Of a stretch of 64,000 nt of DNA, positions 28,127 through 36,895 are shown piece by piece (the first letter of the stretch is position 1; the number at the start of each line of letters is the position of its first letter). Under the pieces are notes generated by a model that ran no database searches, was not told the origin of the DNA, and saw only the letters and a list, made by a program, of their open reading frames with translations. This stretch comes from DOZZ01 sp963792655 (GTDB lineage: Bacteria > Acidobacteriota > Terriglobia > Bryobacterales > Bryobacteraceae), in assembly GCA_963792655.1 (NCBI GenBank), contig CAWBWU010000003.1:620001-684000 (forward strand), written 5' to 3'. The position numbers and the translations under genes are program-made.

Positions 28127-28816
28127 CTACCAGCGGATCGTCTCACCCGGATTCATCGTTCTCACCGACACTCCCGCTGGCACTTTCGCTTTGAACTCAT
28201 CGGGCGTGCCGGTGAGTTTCGGGAATGTGCCGTGGTGCATCGGGACTACCTGCTTGACGCCCAACAGCTCGACTGCTTTCGCTGCCTCGTGCGGCCCCAT
28301 AGTGAACAGGCTGCCGATCGGCAGGAATGCGAGCTCCGGCGCATAGAGTTCGCGAATCAGGGCCATGTCGCCGAAGACCGCGGTGTCTCCCGCGAAGTAA
28401 ATGCGGCGGGCATCCGGCAGCTTCACCACATACCCGCATGGCTCGCCCGTGTACACAATGTCTTTGCCATCCATCACGCTCGAACTATGGAACGCATGCG
28501 TCATGGTGATCTCAAGCGACCCCAGCTTCTGCGTGCCGCCCTTGTTCATGGCATGCACGTCGCCGACGCCTTCCTTCTCCAGCCATAACCCGAGTTCATA
28601 AATCGCCACCACCTTGGGCTTGAACTTCTTCGCCAGCTTCACGGCGTCGCCCGTGTGATCCGAGTGCCCGTGGCTGAGCAGAAGGTAATCGATCTTGTCG
28701 AACTTGAAGTCTTTCGGGAACTTCGGATTTTCCGCAACCCATGGGTCGAAGACGATCACCTCACCCGACGTAAGCTCCAGGTAAAACGACGAGTGTCCGA
28801 GCCAGGTGATTTCCAT
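28127..28816 (-). CDS. Metal-dependent hydrolase of the UPF0173 metallo-beta-lactamase group
   Basis: 229 residues. MEITWLGHSSFYLEL at the N-terminus, the zinc motif LLSHGHSDHTGDAVKLAKKF, YFAGDTAVFGDMALIRE and VVPMHHGTFPKLTG follow the UPF0173 order exactly. The fold binds two metals; the substrate is not known for the family, though related proteins hydrolyse lactones or phosphodiesters. Length is standard (~227). A CATAAT hexamer lies just upstream of the start codon on this strand. Confidence 0.9.
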   Translation of the reverse strand: MEITWLGHSSFYLELTSGEVIVFDPWVAENPKFPKDFKFDKIDYLLLSHGHSDHTGDAVKLAKKFKPKVVAIYELGLWLEKEGVGDVHAMNKGGTQKLGSLEITMTHAFHSSSVMDGKDIVYTGEPCGYVVKLPDARRIYFAGDTAVFGDMALIRELYAPELAFLPIGSLFTMGPHEAAKAVELLGVKQVVPMHHGTFPKLTGTPDEFKAKVPAGVSVRTMNPGETIRW

Positions 28817-28844
28817 GCGCCGATTATGGCATGCGCCGGCGCGT

Positions 28845-29498
28845 CTACTTCACTTCAACAACGATCATTTCGAATTTCTGCGGTCCCATGTTTGTGGTCG
28901 CGTGCGTCACGGGTCCGCTCCACAAAACATCGCCGGCTTTGCCATGTTGGACCGTAGAAGTCCCATCCGGCATCTTCACTCTGCCGTTCAGATCGGTGAG
29001 CAGAATTACTGCCCGGCCCGCGCCCGCATGCTCATGCATGGGTTCAGTAGCGCCGGGTTCACGCCAACTCCGGAACACCCGCACCTGATCGTTCTCGAGA
29101 ATCAGCACATTGTGGCGCGGGTCAAGCGCTACTGCATCGAAGGCCGGACGGCGCACCACGTCCTGTTTCGGAGCGGGCTTCTTCAGCTCAATCTCAACGA
29201 TACGGATCGGCGCATTGCCGACGTTCTCACTGGTGTGCATGCCCGCTTCCGGGCTCCACGCCACCTGGTTCGCCTGCCAGTGCTGCTCCACCTTCTGGCC
29301 GCCCTCGTTGGTCAACTCGATGTCGCCCGCATCCAGATAGATCATCACGCGGTTCATCGGGTGGCGGTGCATCGCGCCTTTGTGGTGCGGCATGTCGGTC
29401 ACCTTCAAAATGCGCACGGCTTCGTTGTCGACGCGCACCCTGTCATCCGCCGCAATCAGCCCTCCCGCCAACGCCAAAACCACCATCAGAACGCGCAT
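28845..29498 (-). CDS. Secreted two-cupin protein
   Basis: 217 residues from the ATG at 29498, which gives a signal peptide (RVLMVVLALAGGLIAADD); the frame is open 48 bases further upstream without a signal. Two cupin barrels are visible. In the first the sites are KGAMHRHPMNRVMIYL and WSPEAGMHTSENV; in the second, GATEPMHEHAGAGRAVILL and DVLWSGPVTHATTN. Each has two or three His ligands. Bicupins include oxalate decarboxylase and dioxygenases, but no diagnostic residues let me choose. Likely a periplasmic metal-binding protein. Confidence 0.75.
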   Translation of the reverse strand: MRVLMVVLALAGGLIAADDRVRVDNEAVRILKVTDMPHHKGAMHRHPMNRVMIYLDAGDIELTNEGGQKVEQHWQANQVAWSPEAGMHTSENVGNAPIRIVEIELKKPAPKQDVVRRPAFDAVALDPRHNVLILENDQVRVFRSWREPGATEPMHEHAGAGRAVILLTDLNGRVKMPDGTSTVQHGKAGDVLWSGPVTHATTNMGPQKFEMIVVEVK

Positions 29499-29544
29499 GA
29501 CTGAAGAGCATACCTGATTGGGCGAGAGTATAGTAAAGCTCAGC

Positions 29545-30931
29545 ATGCGGCGAGTCTGGTGGCTTGTTCTGGTCTGTCCGGCGCTGGCGTTGAGCCAGAC
29601 CTATCCCAGCCAATACCCAGACCCCAGCCAGTATCCGCCAGGCCAGTATCCACCGGGGCAGTATCCGCCAGGTCAGTATCCGGCGCGGCTGCCAGGCGGC
29701 ATTCCCGTCAACATTCCGTTCCCCGATCTCAAGTTCCCGAAACGCAAGCAAAAGGAAAAAGCGGAAGAGAAGAAGCCGGATGCCGCAACCGCTTCGGGCG
29801 ATCTGAAGATCAACCTCGCGTCCGTGCAGGGCACGCTGCGCAAGCTCGGCGAGAAAGACCTGCTGCTCGAGACTGGTCCTTTGCGCGTGCTGCGTTTTCG
29901 TCTGCTCGCCAAGACCCAGTTCCGCGATCAGGAAGCCACGCCGATGCGCGATTCCCTACTGCACCCCGGCGACAAGATCACTGTCGCATGTGAATGCAGA
30001 TGATGCCGAGACTGCACTGCGCGTGGTGCTGGTCCGCACGGGCACGGAACAGGAACGGACACTCGCGGCAAAGCCGGTGGATGAAGCCCGCATCACCACG
30101 CCCGTAGCGGCCGATCTGGGAAGCGCGCGTGCCGTAGCGGCGACTGAAGCTTCGGAAGTGCCGCCTGCGCCGCCTGAAGAAGACCGGCCGAGCATCCGCC
30201 GCGCTGAACCCGGGGAATCTCCCGCGCGACGCTCGCGTGTGGACACTTCAGAACAGATCATCGAAGACGCGCGCACGGCAGCGGAGAACTTCACGGCGGA
30301 GCTTCCCAACTTTCTGGTGCAGCAAGTCACGACACGGTTTCAGAGCCCTGCTTTCGGCGCCGCCTGGCAGCGCGTGGATGTCGTCACCGCGGACGTTAGC
30401 TGTGTGCATGGCAAGGAAGAGTACAAAAACATCGCGGTGAATGGCCGAGGCACAACCGCGCCGATTGAGAGCACCGGTTCATGGTCGACGGGCGAGTTTG
30501 CGGTGACTCTTGAAGATATTCTTTCACCGGGGACCGCCGCCATCTTCTCGCGCCGTGGTCAGGAAAAGATCGGCGGGCGCGACGCGCTGACGTATGACCT
30601 GAGCGTTGACCATTCGAACTCGCACTGGACGCTGGTCGCGCCGGACGGGCGTCTCTACAGTCCTGCTTATAAGGGAGCAATCTGGATCGACAAAGAAACA
30701 CGCCGCGTGCTGCGTATTGAGCAGAAGGCGCTCTCGATGCCCGACAGCTTTCCGTACAATCGTGCTGAGTCGATTTTGGAGTATGGCTACGTGCAGATCG
30801 ACGGCAAGCCATTCCTGCTGCCGGTGAAAGGCGAGAACATGGCGTGCATGGGCGGACGCTCGTGTAGCCGCAATGTGATCGACTTCAAGAACTATCGCAA
30901 GTTCGGCGCGGAATCGAACATCTCTTTTTAA
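29545..30931 (+). CDS. Secreted protein with proline/tyrosine repeat, unknown function (frameshifted)
   Basis: The first frame (29545-30003) begins with signal peptide RRVWWLVLVCPALALSQ. It then has a low-complexity repeat based on Pro-Pro-Gly-Gln-Tyr (four 15-base units) and a Lys/Glu-rich stretch. It ends in HPGDKITVACE. The second frame (from 29990) continues directly with NADDAETALRVVLVRTGTEQ and has no export signal of its own. Joining them needs a one-base change near 29989. The remainder (to 30931) has conserved-looking Cys pairs (VSCVHGKEEYKN, MGGRSCSRNVIDF) and an NHWTL-like beta-rich domain. I do not recognise the family. TATAGT lies 10 bases before the start. Confidence 0.7.
29629..29688 (+). 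repeat. 15-base tandem repeat in coding sequence
   Basis: Four copies of a 15-base unit close to CAGTATCCGCCAGGC start at 29629, 29644, 29659 and 29674. Each encodes QYPPG or QYPAR. Third-position changes between the copies show it is maintained at protein level and not a fresh DNA slippage array. Confidence 0.85.
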
Positions 30932-31068
30932 TCGTCGCGATCCACTGAGTAGCTCGCCGCTGGGCCAAATAGTACGGCTCTTCGCGAAACAGGCGTGCGC
31001 TCCCGCGTGCGTGGTGCGCAGCTTGCAGCGCTGCTCCGCGTCATGATCTTCGATCAAGAGGTAAACAT

Positions 31069-31869
31069 ATGAACCACGCTACAAACGGAACACTTGCCGT
31101 CATCACCGGCGCCTCGAGCGGCATCGGTTATGAGTTGGCCAGGCAATTTGCGCAGAACGGATTTGACTTGCTGATCGCGTCCGGAAGCGAGCGCATCAAC
31201 GAGGCGCAGCAATCGCTTGCGAGCACGGGCGTTCAGGTCCACGCAGTGCAGGCCGACCTCGCGAGCTACGAAGGTGTCGAGAAGTTTTACCAAGCGATCA
31301 AAGCCACGGGACGGCCGATTGATGCGATTGCGATCAATGCCGGCGTGGGCGTTGGAGGCGAATTCACACACACGGACCTGCAAGCCGAATTGAACCTGAT
31401 TCAACTGAACGTGGTTGGTCCGGTGCATCTGGCCAAGCTGGTGTTGAAGGACATGATCGCGGCAGGCAAAGGGCGCGTGCTCTTTACCTCATCGATCGCC
31501 GGCACGATGCCCGCGCCGTTCGAAGCAGTATACGGCGCGTCAAAAGCATTTCTGACGTCGTTCGCACAAGCCATTCGCAATGAGTTGAAGGACGCGCCCA
31601 TCACCATTACTGTGTTGATGCCCGGCGCGACGGAAACTGATTTCTTCCATCGCGCGGGCATGGACGACACCAAGGTGGGCAGCGACAAGAAAGACGATGC
31701 GGCGGATGTGGCGCGCGACGGCTTTGAGGCGTTGATGGCCGGCAAGGATCATGTGGTTGCCGGATCATTCAAGAACAAAGTGTTCGCCGTTGGCGGTCAC
31801 GCGCTACCGGATCCTGCAGTTGCCGAGATTCACCGGGGCATGGCTGAACCAGGTTCCGGTAAGAAGTGA
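31069..31869 (+). CDS. Short-chain dehydrogenase/reductase (SDR)
   Basis: 266 residues with classical SDR features: the cofactor loop VITGASSGIGYELARQFA, the NAG motif AINAGVGVGG, and the catalytic Ser/Tyr/Lys set in FTSSIAGTMPA and VYGASKAFL. Absence of an Asp after beta-2 (LLIASGSERIN) suggests NADP(H) rather than NAD(H), but this is inference. Substrate unknown. It is preceded by AAGAGGTAAACAT, a clear ribosome-binding site, in contrast to the many leaderless-looking genes nearby. The 137 bases upstream hold no recognised gene. Confidence 0.9.
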   Translation: MNHATNGTLAVITGASSGIGYELARQFAQNGFDLLIASGSERINEAQQSLASTGVQVHAVQADLASYEGVEKFYQAIKATGRPIDAIAINAGVGVGGEFTHTDLQAELNLIQLNVVGPVHLAKLVLKDMIAAGKGRVLFTSSIAGTMPAPFEAVYGASKAFLTSFAQAIRNELKDAPITITVLMPGATETDFFHRAGMDDTKVGSDKKDDAADVARDGFEALMAGKDHVVAGSFKNKVFAVGGHALPDPAVAEIHRGMAEPGSGKK

Positions 31870-31887
31870 GTCCAGATTAACCACGTG

Positions 31888-31915
31888 CTTGCCGCGTCCC
31901 GAATGGCGCGGCGAG
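31888..31915. terminator. Hairpin between convergent genes, possible bidirectional terminator
   Basis: CTTGCCGCG (31888-31896) can pair with CGCGGCGAG (31907-31915), nine pairs including one G-U wobble, with a 10-base loop. It lies between the SDR gene and the oppositely oriented DUF2059-like gene. There is no T-run, so intrinsic termination is uncertain. Confidence 0.35.
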
Positions 31916-31918
31916 CCG

Positions 31919-32380
31919 TTACTGAGACGCTGATTCTTTCGCGATCTTCTCGATTTCCGGCATCATCGTTTTCATTTGTTCGGACACAATGACCATCATC
32001 TTCTGCATGATGGTGGGCATCTTTTCGATAACTGCTTTCCCGCTTGGCGAGTTATAGAACGCCACCATGCCATCGATCTCCGCTTCGGTAAAAGTCTCGC
32101 TGTAGACCTTGACGTATTGCGGGTGCATCTTGGTCCAATCGAGCTCCGTCTTCACCAGGTCGAGAATCTTGCCCTGAGTTCGCACCATTCGTGCCCGCTG
32201 TTCCGGCGTGGTTGCCGGCGGCATCTGCGATTCCAACATGCCACGCATTTGAGCCATCATCTGATCTGCCATCGTGCTCGCGTGTGTCAGCGTGAGGAGT
32301 TGTTCGATCTTCTCGTCTTTCGTCGGTTGCGCGGGCGCAAGAGAGCAAGTGAGCAGAAAAGCAATCAGTAGATACTTCAT
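31919..32380 (-). CDS. DUF2059-like secreted protein
   Basis: 153 residues from ATG 32380. Signal peptide KYLLIAFLLTCSLAPAQ. The mature part is helical; DWTKMHPQYVKVYSETFTEA followed by IDGMVAFYNSPSGKAVIEKM is the core of DUF2059 proteins. Function of the family is unknown. A TACAAT hexamer ends 7 bases upstream of the start. The adjacent DUF423 gene lies 15 bases upstream on the same strand. Confidence 0.85.
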   Translation of the reverse strand: MKYLLIAFLLTCSLAPAQPTKDEKIEQLLTLTHASTMADQMMAQMRGMLESQMPPATTPEQRARMVRTQGKILDLVKTELDWTKMHPQYVKVYSETFTEAEIDGMVAFYNSPSGKAVIEKMPTIMQKMMVIVSEQMKTMMPEIEKIAKESASQ

Positions 32381-32395
32381 GCACACGATTGTAGT

Positions 32396-32773
32396 TCAGG
32401 TTGTCGTGCGCTGGAACAGGCTGTAAGTGAGCCAAAGCCACGCGCCAATGAACGCCAGTCCACCGAACGGCGTCACAATACCGAGCGTCTTTACTCCGCT
32501 GATCGCCAGCAAATAGAGGCTTCCCGAGAACAACACGATGCCCGCAGTAAGCAGCGCTCCGGTAATGTTCGCATTGCGCTGCGATAGCGCCTGCGATCGC
32601 TGCAGGATACCTACTGCCAACAATCCGAGCGCGTGAATGAAGTGATAGAAGACGGCTTTCTCGTAAACGCCGAGCGAGTAAGCATCGAGGCGATCGCGTA
32701 GCCCATGCGCGCCAAACGCGCCAATCATCACGGCGAAAGCGAGAAACAGTGAACCGATTGCGGCCCAGTTCAT
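32396..32773 (-). CDS. DUF423 family small membrane protein
   Basis: 125 residues with four predicted membrane helices. IGAFGAHGL at the N-terminus and GVYEKAVFYHFIHALGLLAV are signature segments of DUF423 (YwdK/YgdD group), and LGIVTPFGGLAFIGAWLWL closes the protein. Function is unknown. Its ATG overlaps the restored TGA of the YchF gene (ATGA), so it is the second gene of that operon. Confidence 0.9.
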   Translation of the reverse strand: MNWAAIGSLFLAFAVMIGAFGAHGLRDRLDAYSLGVYEKAVFYHFIHALGLLAVGILQRSQALSQRNANITGALLTAGIVLFSGSLYLLAISGVKTLGIVTPFGGLAFIGAWLWLTYSLFQRTTT

Positions 32774-33880
32774 AAAAATGTCTTGAACTCCATCACATCG
32801 CCATCCTGCACGATGTACTCTTTGCCTTCGGTGCGCACCTTGCCCAGCTCACGGGCACGCGCGAACGATGCCAGCCGACACCAGGTCGGCGTAGGCGACA
32901 GTCTCGGCTGAGATGAAGCTCTTTTCGAAGTCCGAATGTATCACGCCCGCTGCAATCGGAGCTTTGTCGCCCGCGTGGATCGTCCAGGCGCGCGTTTCCT
33001 TTTCGCCGGTGGTGAGATACGTACGCAGGCCGAGCAGAGTCATAGGCGGAGCGGATGAGCGTATCGGTTCCGGTTTGCGTCACGCCCAGGTCTTTCAGGT
33101 ATTCAGCGCGCTCTTCAGGCGAGAGTGTGACGAGTTCCGATTCGATCTCCGCTGAAACCACAACGGCCGTCGTGTCATGATGCTCGGCAACATAAGCGCG
33201 CACCTTCTGCACAAACGGATTCTGATCGGCCACCGCGAGTTGGTCTTCGGCAACATTGCAGGCGAACAGCGTGGGCTTCGACGTCAGCAGGAACAGCGTC
33301 TTCATCAACGCCTTCTCTTCGGGCGTGACGTCGAGGGTGACCGCGTTTTTCCGTATTGAGAGATGCGGCTCGAGTTTCGGTCGATCAGATCGAGTTCGGC
33401 TTGCGCTTTCTTGTCGCCGCCCTTCGCCAGCTTCTGCTGCTTGTTCTTGCGCTTCTCGACGGCTTCGAGATCGGCCAGGATCAGCTCGGTGTTGATGATC
33501 TCGATATCGCGCACCGGATCGACCGTATCCATGACATGCTCGATGTTCGGATCTTCGAAGCAGCGCACCACCTGAACGATGGCATCGACTTCGCGGATGT
33601 GTCCCAGGAACTGATTGCCCAGACCTTCGCCCTGTGCTCGCGCCTTTCACGAGGCCGGCGATATCGACGAATTCGAACACGGCGGGGATCGATCTTTTGT
33701 GAATGACTGATCTTGGAGAGCACGCTCCAGCCGCTCATCCGGAACAGTCACGATGCCGCTGTTCGGTTCGATTGTGCAGAAGCGATAGTTCGCCGCCAGA
33801 GCCTTGCGGCTCTGCGTGACAGCATTGAACAGAGTACTCTTCCCGACGTTGGGCAGCCCAACGATTCCGGCTTGTAGCAT
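32770..33880 (-). CDS. ychF: Ribosome-binding ATPase YchF (multiple frameshifts)
   Basis: Across three frames the pieces are colinear with YchF. They are MLQAGIVGLPNVGKSTLFNA (G1), FEFVDIAGLVKGAS (G3), EHVMDTVDPVRDIEIINTEL, SKPTLFACNVAED, LIRSAY, GEKETRAWTIHAGDKAPIAA, VIHSDFEKSFISAE and a final GDVMEFKTFL stop. At least five frame changes are needed between 33700 and 32850. YchF is an Obg-related P-loop protein that prefers ATP and binds ribosomes. Every catalytic segment is intact and no long deletion is visible, so sequencing indels are more likely than real decay. The stop (32770-32772) overlaps the next gene's ATG. Confidence 0.85.
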
Positions 33881-33900
33881 AGAAGTTTCAGTGTAACGAA

Positions 33901-34515
33901 ATGACGGAGAACGATTACCGCGGCGCTTTAGAGAGTGTGCTACCGGCGGACTTGCCGAACCGCGCGCACGTAGTGGAGAAGAGCGCGCAGCATCTCGCGA
34001 TGATGCGCGAGATGAACGAGGTGATGAACCTGACGCGTATCGTGGAGCCGCGCGAGGCCGCGATCAAACACGTGCTCGATTCCGTGGTGCCGTGGCAACT
34101 GTTCCATGCATACAAATCAATCGCGGATGTCGGCAGCGGCGCCGGTTTCCCGGGCATACCGCTCGCGCTGACGTTCCCCGACAAGCGTGTGCTGCTGATC
34201 GAATCGATCGCAAAGAAGGCGCGGTTCTTGAGCGATGTCGTTCGCGAGTTGCAACTCAAAAATATTGAAGTGATCAATGCCCGCGCAGAAGATGCACTGA
34301 AAGCCGCGAACGTGGACGTCATCGTAGCGCGAGCCGTCGCGAGTTGCGACAAGATCCTGAAGCTCTTGAAGCCGGTACTCACCAACCGCAAACTGCTGTT
34401 GTACAAAGGCGGCGACGTGGATCAGGAAATTGCCGAAGCCAAGCAGAAAGCTAAGCTCGCCATGCGTTACGTGCTACCCGAAGGCAGCGGCGAGCGCACG
34501 ATCATTCAGTATTAA
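33901..34515 (+). CDS. rsmG: 16S rRNA (guanine-527-N7)-methyltransferase RsmG
   Basis: 204 residues. MNLTRIVEPREAAIKHVLDS is the family N-terminal motif. The SAM site follows as IADVGSGAGFPGIPLAL, and VLLIESIAKKARFLSDVV and VIVARAVASCDKILKL follow. Length matches (about 205-215). It methylates G527 of 16S rRNA; loss gives low-level streptomycin resistance in other bacteria. It lies divergently from ychF with 20 bases between. The usual Gram-negative neighbours mnmG and parAB are absent. Confidence 0.93.
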   Translation: MTENDYRGALESVLPADLPNRAHVVEKSAQHLAMMREMNEVMNLTRIVEPREAAIKHVLDSVVPWQLFHAYKSIADVGSGAGFPGIPLALTFPDKRVLLIESIAKKARFLSDVVRELQLKNIEVINARAEDALKAANVDVIVARAVASCDKILKLLKPVLTNRKLLLYKGGDVDQEIAEAKQKAKLAMRYVLPEGSGERTIIQY

Positions 34516-34549
34516 CAACGTTTTATTCGCGTGCATTAGCCGCTAAGAC

Positions 34550-34555
34550 TAAAAT
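34550..34555 (+). promoter_or_regulatory. Putative -10 element close to start codon (DUF1549 pair B)
   Basis: TAAAAT at 34550-34555 ends 6 bases before the ATG at 34562. If used as a sigma-70 -10 box, transcription would begin at or next to the start codon. No good -35 box is seen. Confidence 0.35.
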
Positions 34556-34561
34556 TAATCC

Positions 34562-36886
34562 ATGTGGCAAGCCGTGTTGCTTTTCTTCGCCGCCGCTCCA
34601 ACGGTCGACTACTCCCGCGACATCCACCCCATCCTCGCGGAACACTGTTTTCGCTGCCATGGCGGCGATCAGCGGATGGGTGGTCTCTCGTTGCGTGGTT
34701 ATCCGGAAGTGATGCAGGGCGGGCGTTCTGGTGCAATTGTCACTCCCGGCAAGCCCGCGGACAGCATGTTGTTGCGCCGCATCAAAGGGGATGGCGTCGC
34801 TCTGATGCCGCCCGGCGGCCCCGCGCTGAGTGCGACTGAAATCGGCAAGGTTGAGCACTGGATCGAAGAAGGTAGCCGTGCTTCACTTTCGGCTCCGCCC
34901 GCGAAGCCACGTTGGACACCGGAACTCACATTGAAAGAACCGCTGGCGCCCAGCGGACCCGGCGTTCCTGTCGATCGCTTTCTCAACGCTTACTGGCAGC
35001 AGCACGGCGTTACGCCGGCTGAACCTGTCGGTGATGCGCTCTTCGCGCGGCGCGCTTATCTGGATGTGTGGGGTCTGCTCCCGACGCCTGAACAACTGAC
35101 CGCGTTCGTTCAGTCGCGCGATCCACACAAGCGCGAAAAACTCGTCGATCAGTTACTCGCGAACTCCAGGAACTACAGCGAGAACTGGATCAGCTTCTGG
35201 AACGATCTGCTGCGTAACGACGAAGGCGTCAATTACGCGAACGACCGCAAGAGCATCACGCCCTGGTTACAGAAGGCGCTGGAAGACAACCTTCCGTATA
35301 ACCAGATGGTGAGCGCGCTGTTGAACCCCGTGGGCCCCGGCGCACCGGATGGTTTTCTCACCGGCGTGAACTGGCGCGGCGATATCAACGCCAGCCAGAC
35401 GCCCGTCATGCAGGCCGCACAGAACAGTGCGCAGGTCTTTCTGGGCGTGAACCTCAAGTGCAATTCGTGCCACGACAGTTTCATCAGCAAGTGGAAGTTG
35501 AAAGATGCGTACGGCCTGGCCGCGTTTTTTGCGGAGCAGCCGAAGCTTGAGCTGGTTCGGTGCGATATCAAGACGGGCGTGCAGACCGCGCCGAAGTTCC
35601 TGTATCCCGCGCTCGATCTGCCGGAGCCGCCGCAATCGCTCGCCGATCGCCGCGCCGCTGTCGCCCGCATGTTCACCGCGCCGGAGAATGGCCGCACGCC
35701 GCGCACACTCGTCAACCGCATTTGGACCAAGCTGATTGGCCGCGGAATGATCGAGCAGGTCGACGACATGGATGGCGAGCCGTGGAGCCCCGAGTTACTG
35801 GATTGGTTATCGAGCGATCTGGTCAGGAATAACTACGACGTGAAGCACCTGGTGCGCACGATCATGTTGTCGCGCGCGTATCAGTTGCCGTCGGTTCCGC
35901 GCGGTGAAGAGAAGAAGGAATATGTTTTCGCGGGCCCTGAAATTCGTCGCATTACCGCCGAAGAGTTTGCGGACCACCTGAGCGCGTTGACGGGCGAGTG
36001 GCGCGTTTACCTCGGCCCCGGTGCAAAGCTTGGCGTGTACAGCCGCGAATGGCATATGGGTTCGACTCTGCTCACACGCAGCCTGGGCCGCCCGATTCGC
36101 GATCAGGTCTACACCGAACGCGATTCGAGTGCGACGACGCTGCAGATGCTGGAACTGGTGAACGGCGAAACGCTTTCACGCCTTCTGCATAATGGTTCAT
36201 TACGCATGCTGGGGCAGCGTCCACCCGCGCCTGAAAACCTGTGGGATTCCGGTGGGCTGAGCAGCAAAGTCGTGCCGGTCAAAGTGGATCTGACCGGCGT
36301 GCGCGAATTGCATCTGGTTGTGAAAGACACCGGGTCGTACTCGCCCGAGCGCGTGTCGCCCGTGTGGGCTGATGCAAAGTTGATTGGCCCGAACGGCGAG
36401 ATTCCGCTCAGTACTTTGAAGCCGGTCAGCGCCGCGCCGATCAATACGCAAGGCGGCGCAGTGCAGATGAAAGACGCGAAGTTCGAATCGGGCATTCGCA
36501 CCAAAGTGAACTCTGACCTTGTCTACACGCTTCCCGCCGGAGTCACGGCGCTCGAAGGCAGCGTTGGCCTGGAGCAAAGCAGCCTCGATAGCGACATCAG
36601 CCCCAGCGTGCGCTTCTTCGTCTTCAAAGAGAAGCCGGATTTCGATCGACTTGTGAAAACTGCGCCGGAGCTTCCGGTCGCGGCGCCGTTGAATGCCTTG
36701 ACGCGCGATCAATTGATCGATCGTGTGTTCACGTATTCGCTTGGCCGCGCGGCAAGCGCGCAAGAACGTCGCGTAGCGGGTGAATATCTGCAAGCGCGAG
36801 CGCGCGATAAAAACGTGCCGGCTGATGGAGTATCCGATCTGATCTGGTCGGTTGCCATGCTGCCCGAGTTTCAGTTGATCTTCTGA
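34562..36886 (+). CDS. Cytochrome-like + DUF1549/DUF1553 protein (pair B)
   Basis: 774 residues. A short export signal is followed by a Planctomycete-type cytochrome C-like domain: YSRDIHPILAEHCFRCHGGD (CxxCH) with MPPGGPALSATEIGKVEHWI as the Met-ligand region. DUF1549 follows from ~110 (VDRFLNAYWQQHG, FARRAYLDVWGLLPTPEQL). DUF1553 comes after an insertion, ending in VFTYSLGRAASAQERRVAGE and LIWSVAMLPEFQLIF. A central CNSCHDSFISKWK is a second CxxCH. Covalent haem attachment is plausible but unproven. It is followed after 9 bases by its DUF1501 partner. Confidence 0.88.
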   Translation: MWQAVLLFFAAAPTVDYSRDIHPILAEHCFRCHGGDQRMGGLSLRGYPEVMQGGRSGAIVTPGKPADSMLLRRIKGDGVALMPPGGPALSATEIGKVEHWIEEGSRASLSAPPAKPRWTPELTLKEPLAPSGPGVPVDRFLNAYWQQHGVTPAEPVGDALFARRAYLDVWGLLPTPEQLTAFVQSRDPHKREKLVDQLLANSRNYSENWISFWNDLLRNDEGVNYANDRKSITPWLQKALEDNLPYNQMVSALLNPVGPGAPDGFLTGVNWRGDINASQTPVMQAAQNSAQVFLGVNLKCNSCHDSFISKWKLKDAYGLAAFFAEQPKLELVRCDIKTGVQTAPKFLYPALDLPEPPQSLADRRAAVARMFTAPENGRTPRTLVNRIWTKLIGRGMIEQVDDMDGEPWSPELLDWLSSDLVRNNYDVKHLVRTIMLSRAYQLPSVPRGEEKKEYVFAGPEIRRITAEEFADHLSALTGEWRVYLGPGAKLGVYSREWHMGSTLLTRSLGRPIRDQVYTERDSSATTLQMLELVNGETLSRLLHNGSLRMLGQRPPAPENLWDSGGLSSKVVPVKVDLTGVRELHLVVKDTGSYSPERVSPVWADAKLIGPNGEIPLSTLKPVSAAPINTQGGAVQMKDAKFESGIRTKVNSDLVYTLPAGVTALEGSVGLEQSSLDSDISPSVRFFVFKEKPDFDRLVKTAPELPVAAPLNALTRDQLIDRVFTYSLGRAASAQERRVAGEYLQARARDKNVPADGVSDLIWSVAMLPEFQLIF

Positions 36887-36895
36887 GGAACTGTA

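Noticed and set aside
29990..30931. Second frame read as an independent gene starting at GTG 29990
   Set aside because: It lacks a signal peptide and continues the sense of the first frame directly; a one-base error is more likely than a new start.
32770..33880. Programmed frameshifting in ychF
   Set aside because: Five or more shifts in both directions with no slippery-site pattern; YchF is not known to be recoded.
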